NCBI GenBank assembly: GCA_032622095.1
Contig: CP136069.1
Location: forward strand, 129,189,123-129,253,122
DNA length: 64,000 nucleotides
Direction of reading: 5' to 3'
DNA from: Siphonodentalium dalli
Lineage: Eukaryota; Mollusca; Scaphopoda; Gadilida; Siphonodentaliidae
Shown here: piece by piece, positions 58,273-64,000 of the stretch
How the letters are laid out: every line of letters starts with the position of its first letter
Position numbering within the stretch: the stretch's first letter is position 1
Position numbers and translations under genes: made by a program
The notes under the pieces: model-generated
The model's input: only the letters and a program-made list of their open reading frames with translations
What the model was told of the DNA's origin: nothing
Databases searched by the model: none

Positions 58273-58413
58273 ATGAAGTATCAATGCGAAGAGTGCTCAA
58301 GTGTCTATGCTTGGCAAGATAGTTTGAAACGTCATATCAAAGTTAAACACAAGCCTTCAGAACACCAACAACAACAACAGTATCATCAGCCACAACAACA
58401 ACAACAACAATAA
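58273..58413 (+). CDS. Shortened zinc finger-polyGln ORF, right arm (46 residues)
   Basis: This small frame has the same start context and TATA box as the full ATPase gene. It encodes one C2H2 finger (residues 5-26, CEECSSVYAWQDSLKRHIKV region), a short KHKPSEH linker, and a Gln/His tract ending at TAA. The ATPase domain is missing. It is followed by a TTTGCTCATTTTTT-rich repeat (58419-58530). It may be a single-finger DNA-binding peptide or a broken duplicate. Its counterpart in the left arm has a longer Gln tract. Confidence 0.5.
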   Translation: MKYQCEECSSVYAWQDSLKRHIKVKHKPSEHQQQQQYHQPQQQQQQ

Positions 58414-58980
58414 CACTCATTTGCTCATTTTTATGCTCATTTGCTCATTTTTTTTGCTAATTTTTTTGCTCATTTGCTAATTTTTTTTGCTCATTTGCTC
58501 ATTTTTTTGCTCATTTGCTCATTTTTTTGGCTCAATATAGTCTGCCGGAGAAGCACTGTGTAGACTAGGAATCAACAGGTCTTGTCGGTAAGAGAGTCAG
58601 ACGAGAAGTGAAGTCTCGGCTATTAAAACATAGTAATGCGATAGCGAACATCAAACGAGTCTGCGCACGCATATCTGTCAAAGGATACAATAGCAGTCAT
58701 TGGTCAATTTATCCACGGTGTCAGCTCAGTACACAATCGGCACGAAGCCGGAGGTCAACTCAGTACACAATCGATTTCATCATGTCACCAGGTTACACAT
58801 ATCTATATAATAGAGTGTTCATATTGAAATCACTCATAATTGCATTGACATTTGGATAGGTAGGTTGTATTGTAGCCAATGTGATAAATTTGTATCCAGT
58901 ACAAACAACACTAAGAGACGTTATGAACGACAGCCTGAACTAGTTAACTAGTCCACCACGTTTCCCTTGTTTCTGTTCTA

Positions 58981-58988
58981 TATAAATA
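58981..58988 (+). promoter_or_regulatory. TATA box of right ATPase copy
   Basis: TATAAATA 45 bp before the ATG at 59033. With AATAAA directly after the stop, the gene looks intronless and compact. Confidence 0.6.
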
Positions 58989-59032
58989 TAGGTGCATAGA
59001 AGAACGCTCGATTTCACTGATTATATAGGCAA

Positions 59033-60657
59033 ATGAAGTATCAATGTGAAGAGTGCTTAAGTGTCTATGCTTGGCAAGATAGTTTGAAGCGTCATATCAA
59101 AGTTAAACACACGCCTTCAGAACAACAACAACAACAGTATCATCAGCCACAACAACAACAACAACAACAACACCAACACCAACAACAACAACAACAGTAT
59201 CATCAGCCACAACAACAACAGTATCATCAGCCACAACAACAACAACAACAACAACACCAACAACAACAACAACAACACCAACACCAACAACAACAACAAC
59301 AACACCACCAACAATAACAACAACAACAACAGCCACCAAGCGACATAACATCCTGCTTTGATGATCCAATGGCCAATGTCCAAGAAGATTTTATTTTCAA
59401 GCATCCATTCACGGCATGTGTAAGTGGACCGACATCTAGTGGTTAGACATACTTCGTGAAAACCTTGCTACAAAAGTCTGCCTCAAATATATCACCCGCA
59501 CCTGACAGAATAATATGGTTTTATAAATATTGGCAGCCCCTATATGACGAAATAAAGTATACCGTCACCCCTCAGGTCAACTTTATACGAGGAATACCAG
59601 CAAACTTGGATTCTCTTATCAACCCCCTGTATAAAAATCTAGTTATACTCGATGACTTGATGCAAACTTCATCAAAAGACCAGAGAGTTAATGATTTGCA
59701 TTCCGAAGGAAGTCACCATTTGAACTTATCTTTGATAAGTTTGAACCAGAATTTCTACTGCAACAAAGATCCAACGCAACGACGAAATTGTCAATATTTG
59801 GTATTGTTCAATAACCCAATCGACAAGGGATTAATTTCAACATTATCAAGACAGATGTATCCTGAATGTCCTCAGCGTATGGTTCGAGAGTTTTCGGAAG
59901 CGACGAGTGAACCGTACGGTTACCTACTGGTGGATTTAAAAGCCGCAACACCGGACACATTACGTCTGCGACAGAATGTACTAAAAGAGGACACGAACCA
60001 ACATATGGGTGAATGGAATGGCATGAAATATAATCTCCAAAAAGACAGAGAACACCCAGATGAACAGAATGGGATGAAAAAACATACAAAAGACACTGAG
60101 ACCCAGGGTCAACAGAATGCGATGAAATACGATGACAGAGAACTCCCTGGTGGGCTTTTGTTCGAAGATCATTATGATGTTCAGAGACACGTAAAAAACT
60201 GGTGTCAAAAAAATAAGTTAAAACGAAAATTAACTGAGGACACGGATGATAGTCAGAATAAGAAAATTAAATTTAAATTGAATGAAGATGAATACTTCAA
60301 AAGTGTGATGAGAGTAGAGATAAAACACATGAGGAATGGAGTGATAAAGTGGACACGTATAAGGAAAATGGTTCGAAAGAAACAGAAGCAAAAGAACAAG
60401 CTTACAAGGACCTTAAAAGTAAAGATATGAAGCAATTTATGAATGGTTATGCTTGGACAATAGTAGCGTATCTGCAGCTGCGCAATGGGACTCTGCACAA
60501 CAGAGTCATGGATAAAGTCGACAAATATTTGAATAATGGTTATGGAGAATGTGATGCATTGAAAATGTTAATATTAAAGTACAAACCGATGCTAGAAAAA
60601 TTCATGGACGAAACAAATGACACTTCTGACGAAAGTGATGACAATTCGGACGATTAA
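59033..60657 (+). pseudogene. C2H2 zinc finger-polyGln-P-loop packaging ATPase, right copy (broken)
   Basis: Same domain order as the left copy: C2H2 finger (residues 5-26), Gln/His tract, P-loop ATPase with Walker B NLVILDDLM, GSHHLNLSLISLNQNFY and LSRQMYP blocks, a Lys/Glu-rich linker, and a C-terminal helical block with an acidic tail (TSDESDDNSDD). Three lesions differ from the left arm. A CAA-to-TAA stop lies in the Gln tract at 59315-59317. A TAG at 59444-59446 replaces the Walker A Lys codon (AAG in the left arm). A 4-bp deletion near 60303 shifts the frame into the last part. The ATPase cannot be made from this copy. Confidence 0.78.
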
Positions 60658-60663
60658 ATTTCA

Positions 60664-60669
60664 ATAAAC
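60664..60669 (+). terminator. Polyadenylation signal of right ATPase copy
   Basis: AATAAA about six bases past the final stop, mirrored at 51557-51562. Confidence 0.55.
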
Positions 60670-62065
60670 TTCATCAACATGATATTCTCGTTTTCGTTAT
60701 ATATCTATAAGCGGGGAGAGAGTGAGTGGATTATTGGGAATTGTAGAGTGAGAAACGATACGTAATGATAAAAGGCGCATTAAGTGCCCGAAAATTTGAA
60801 CTTTAAATATTGTTCTGTGTCATTTTAACTTTCAACCACTGCGCTTGTATTGTTAACATTCATTCATAATGAGTGTCTTGTGTCCCTTTAGAGTGTCTTG
60901 TGTTCCTTTAATATTCAAACACCAATATTGCATCACGTCCCTTGTTTCGTGTCACTTTAACTCCTTGAGTGTATTGCCCTTCTAATGGTGTCATAGCATG
61001 GGTACATGCAAGACAGTATAACACTATGACTATGTCTGTATCTGTTGTTGGGAAGATGTGAAATATAAATTTCAGTTCATTCGTGTAGTAATTTCGTATC
61101 AGTTAAACGCTCTTCAATCGTGTATTACCAACAGGTAAGTTGCACTATTTTTGAAAGCAATCAAGGTGGCGTACCTCGATGTGACATTTTCATTAAATTA
61201 CAATAACCCTCGGCTGTGGTGTAACATGTTTATAGTTTATAGTCAAATAACCCAGAGTGATTTAATTCACAATGAAGTACACTGACACTCCACTGATAAT
61301 TGACATACAACTGTATAAGTGAACATCAAGTAATGTGTGGCTCCAATGTGTGGGTGATAAAGGACATCATATTGTTTTGACTAAATGACCATCTATTATT
61401 GAGAATGAATAGACTCGATCACGTGCTTTGTTATTTACGTACAAGGTCATACTTCTCTATAGACAGTGACTATTTTATTCTAGTGTCTGTGAACGCATGG
61501 CTAACCTACATTCCAGAAATTCATTCAGATGCGATATGTATTGTTTATCCAGAGCTTAAGTGTGTAAACATCACATTTTGCTCGTCACGCTATGACCGCA
61601 GTCAGTCCATGTAAACATGATACAATTGTACCTGAGCTTATCGGCTGATGAGTAAATCCAATGATAAGCTGACAATATTTACGCATGGTCAAATTAGATT
61701 CATGCATAAAGGTAAGGTAATTTTTGTTATGGTCATGTTTTTTGTTAAGACCATGTTCTAACATAGATCGATAAATAAAGTTAAAGGGCATTATATTCCA
61801 CAGTCAAATCTATTGGTGATCGAATTTGATAACTATTTTATTGGAACAACTAAGAGTGTTATTTACGTGAGATAAATGAGTCCAATTATTATAAATAATA
61901 CATTGCAGGCATCGGTGGATACCCGATTGCCACATTTAGTGATCACGTGATAAACTGATAAAATGTCCAAGTGACGTACTATATGTATGCATTCTGATCC
62001 GCTGTCGTTATTCATCCATAACGTAATGCCTCAGGCCAGTCGAAAATTGGTTGCTCGTCATCTTC

Positions 62066-62336
62066 ATTATTTTGAAAATTTTGAAGTTTTTGAAATTTGT
62101 GAAGTTTTTGAAATTTTTGAAATTTTTGAAGTTTTTGAAGTTTTTGAAATTTTTGAAGTTTTTGAAATGTTTTAAGTTTTTGAAATTTTTGAAATTTTTG
62201 AAGTTTTTGAAATTTTTGAAGTTTTAGAAATTTTTGAAATTTTTGAAGTTTTTGAAATTTTTGAAATTTTTGAAAGTTTTTTAAAGTTTTTTAAAGTTTT
62301 TGAAGTTTTGGAAATTTTTGAAGTTTTTGAAGTTTT
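62066..62336. repeat. 9-bp repeat array, right arm (expanded)
   Basis: GAAATTTTT and GAAGTTTTT nonamers, about 30 units with a few irregular ones (GAAAGTTTTTTAAAG). It is about 100 bp longer than the left-arm array, showing that the arms evolve separately here. Confidence 0.85.
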
Positions 62337-62353
62337 TTTGACAAAACTACTTT

Positions 62354-62391
62354 GCGAAATTACTTCGGGTGTCCACCCGAAGTAATTTCGC
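62354..62391. repeat. Perfect 18-bp palindrome with 2-bp loop
   Basis: GCGAAATTACTTCGGGTG, TC, then its exact reverse complement. The left arm has only one half at 50021-50040, directly joined to the 9-bp array. Confidence 0.85.
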
Positions 62392-62704
62392 ATCACGCTC
62401 TTCGTCTGAGCGTGACTGCTTTCAAAATAGTACAACATCTCAATAATTCTTCCAATAATTCGCGATAATGCACGTGTGTCATATACTCAATAACTTCATC
62501 GTGATAGAGAAGTAAAGAATAAACGCTCTTTATTATTTATGTAAGAGTAATGGCGTCAAATTATTTCAGGTATTGTGGAGACAATTATATGATGTAATAC
62601 TGCGATTGATGATAAACACTGGAATGTATGCATTCATACCTATAGTGTCAATGGCCAAGATTACAGCGACTCGGACCAGTCCATACACATATAATTGGTA
62701 TAAA

Positions 62705-63286
62705 GCTATTTCTAAACTTCGATTAATAAAATTAACAGAGTTTCATGAAAAATATTTAAAATTTGTTTGAACAAAAATAGTTGGCCTATGACAAAAGATA
62801 TTACACGCAAATAATTTAAAAACATTCGACATTTAATAGGCGGCCGATATTTGGGTAAGAGACCGAAAACTCATTAAAAAATTTTGAGATTTTTAAAACC
62901 TTTTTTTTTGAAAATTTAGGAAAAAAATTTGGGTTTTGAAAAAAAAAAATTGGAATATTTTAGTACAAACAATTTTACCCCCAAAAAATCTATTTTTAGA
63001 TGTGAAGTCAACAAGCCACACATACTACTCTTCATTGAAAACTTCATTGTAATTGCTGTCAAACAGGAAACGGGCTGTCCATCGCTGTTCGGTGGGCGTA
63101 TCAATCGCCGTCCGTGTTACATGTCTGTGGGAAAAAAAACTTATGCCTGAGTGTACGAACAAACTTTGCCCAATGAAAAGAGTAGCATTCGGCACGGATC
63201 CACTAAGCTGCAATGTGGATATGAAACCTGATTGGTTGTTAGTACATGTAATTTAAACAGAGGTAGCATGTCGAGTAGAAATTAAT
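62705..63286. other. Non-coding stretch
   Basis: AT-rich with poly-A tracts near 62938-62949. No clear gene. The part from about 63130 may belong to the decayed upstream region of the GIY-YIG fragment. Confidence 0.4.
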
Positions 63287-63422
63287 TGTGTTGGCCAGAC
63301 CAAAACTGAACTCATAGTCCGCATGAGGTTACATCTCTCAAGCATCAAACAGAAGTTGGACAAGCCAGTTTCCAACCATTTATGTTCACCGGAACATAAC
63401 GTTATCGTTTCATGTCCATATA
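63287..63422 (+). pseudogene. GIY-YIG endonuclease-like retroelement fragment
   Basis: The plus-strand frame from 63287 reads CVGQTKTELIVRMRLHLSSI then KQKLDKPVSNHLCSPEHN. This fits the core of GIY-YIG nucleases of Penelope-like and related retroelements (YIGQT-x5-R-x3-H-x2-I, then PV-xHF). The Tyr before IGQT is Cys here. There is a stop upstream at about 63254 and no continuation downstream beyond the TA microsatellite at 63417-63438. The enzyme would nick target DNA. This is a short orphan fragment. Confidence 0.5.
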
Positions 63423-63448
63423 TATATATATATATATAGATAGTGCCT

Positions 63449-63795
63449 CTCCGTCAGAGGCGGACTGGTCGATCGGGAGACCGGGAAATTTCCCGATGGG
63501 CCGGAGGCCGGAAATTTTTTGATTCCACGTGATTTTCTATCAAGCGAGAATCCGAGGGGTTTTTTTACGGTTTGGGGGGGGGGGGGTATATGTGGTTGGG
63601 CCGCCCAACCACAACTTGGGCCGCAAATGAAACCGACGTGGGCCGCCACATGTGTTGTTTAACCAGCCGTGTATCCAATAAGATGGTACTCTTCTCACAT
63701 AAATTCATGAGGGCAGAGGCGGACTGCATGGCCGATCGGGAGACCGGGAAAATTCCGGACGTGGGCCGCCACATGTGTTGTTTAACCAGCCGAAT
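63449..63795. repeat. Duplicated GC-rich repeat block
   Basis: CAGAGGCGGACTGGTCGATC with GGGAGACCGGGAAATTTCCC at 63454-63500 recurs as CAGAGGCGGACTGCATGGCC with GGGAGACCGGGAAAATTCC at 63714-63755. GACGTGGGCCGCCACATGTG with TTGTTTAACCAGCCG occurs at 63634 and again at 63758. It resembles a dispersed repeat terminus; the family was not identified. Confidence 0.6.
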
Positions 63796-64000
63796 TGGCT
63801 AATCGTAATTTTGACATTAAATGAACTTGTCGGCATCATATAACACCACGTAAAGACCCCATTAATCTCGAGATTTTAACGGTAACTCCCAGCTGTAAAT
63901 CACAAAAAAATTCTTCCGCACCCCTCCCCCAATTGAAATTTACAAGAAAATAGGAACGCTTCAGTTGATGTCAGTCTAGTTTATCGGATTCGAGATTTTC
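63796..64000. other. Non-coding end of window
   Basis: Nothing recognisable in this last segment. Confidence 0.4.

Larger units (their letters stand above)
49709..62704. mobile_element. 13-kb palindromic element carrying packaging-ATPase genes
   Basis: TTTATACCAATTATATGTG at 49709 recurs inverted, ending at 62704. The two arms match nearly base for base from the ends to about 54345 on the left and 57720 on the right. They then match with local gaps to 54690 and 57315, and weakly into the centre near 56.1-56.2 kb. In the outermost 190 bp I count two differences. Each arm holds a zinc finger-polyGln-ATPase gene, a shortened zinc finger-polyGln duplicate, a 9-bp repeat array and an AATAAAGAGCGTTT motif. 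No integrase, DNA polymerase B, protease or capsid gene is recognisable. It looks like a head-to-head dimer or long-terminal-inverted-repeat derivative of a Polinton/adintovirus-like element. That origin is inference. Confidence 0.8.

Noticed and set aside
49703-62710. Target-site duplication for the 13-kb palindrome
   Set aside because: The bases next to the two ends do not match. A CTATT near both ends is offset by three bases, so it is too weak to use.

Overview
This window looks like non-genic DNA from a eukaryote, most likely an invertebrate animal. I see no host gene with a convincing exon structure and no rRNA, tRNA or CRISPR array. Almost everything recognisable is mobile or repetitive: decayed LINE retrotransposons with endonuclease and reverse-transcriptase fragments, foldback (inverted-repeat) elements, short tail-to-head repeat elements, minisatellites, a gag-bearing retroelement, and a 13-kb palindrome carrying broken copies of a virus-like packaging ATPase gene. 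The species cannot be named from the sequence. The repeat spectrum fits a marine invertebrate, but that is inference.

Layout. 1-3.0 kb is AT-rich and featureless. 3.0-4.0 kb is a foldback element bounded by TTAA. 4.87-6.97 kb holds tail-to-head repeat elements (families A and B here). 7.2-11.8 kb is a minus-strand, frameshifted but nearly full-length LINE (ORF1, endonuclease, reverse transcriptase, C-terminal Cys-His motif). 12.3-12.7 kb has a CT microsatellite and a second LINE scrap. 13.5-13.8 kb and 17.9-18.2 kb are two copies of one hairpin element. 14.75-24.19 kb and 25.0-29.33 kb are two related giant foldback elements. Their arms carry repeated YY1-like and ETS-like motifs and their cores carry degenerate minisatellites. 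30-33.9 kb is a minus-strand retroelement: a ComEA-like helix-hairpin-helix ORF, a gag ORF, and a third ORF in the -1 frame behind a textbook U UUA AAC slippery site with a downstream stem. It is embedded in a cluster of short palindromes.

33.9-39.4 kb is a second tail-to-head array (A, B, B, C, C), with a foldback element inserted inside one tail. 39.4-43.3 kb is a mosaic of duplicated segments including three near-identical 601-bp tandem units. 44.2-44.7 kb is a second TTAA-bounded foldback element. 45.2-45.9 kb is a 24-bp minisatellite and a GC-rich relative. 46.4-49.4 kb holds two abutting 5'-truncated LINE 3' halves.

49.71-62.70 kb is the most striking object: a near-perfect palindrome of about 13 kb. 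Each arm carries a C2H2 zinc finger-polyGln-P-loop ATPase gene (the A32/FtsK-HerA-like packaging ATPase type of Polinton/Maverick and adintovirus-like elements) plus a shortened zinc finger-polyGln duplicate. Each arm's ATPase is broken by different mutations, so neither is functional as read. The last 1.3 kb holds a GIY-YIG nuclease fragment and a duplicated GC-rich repeat.
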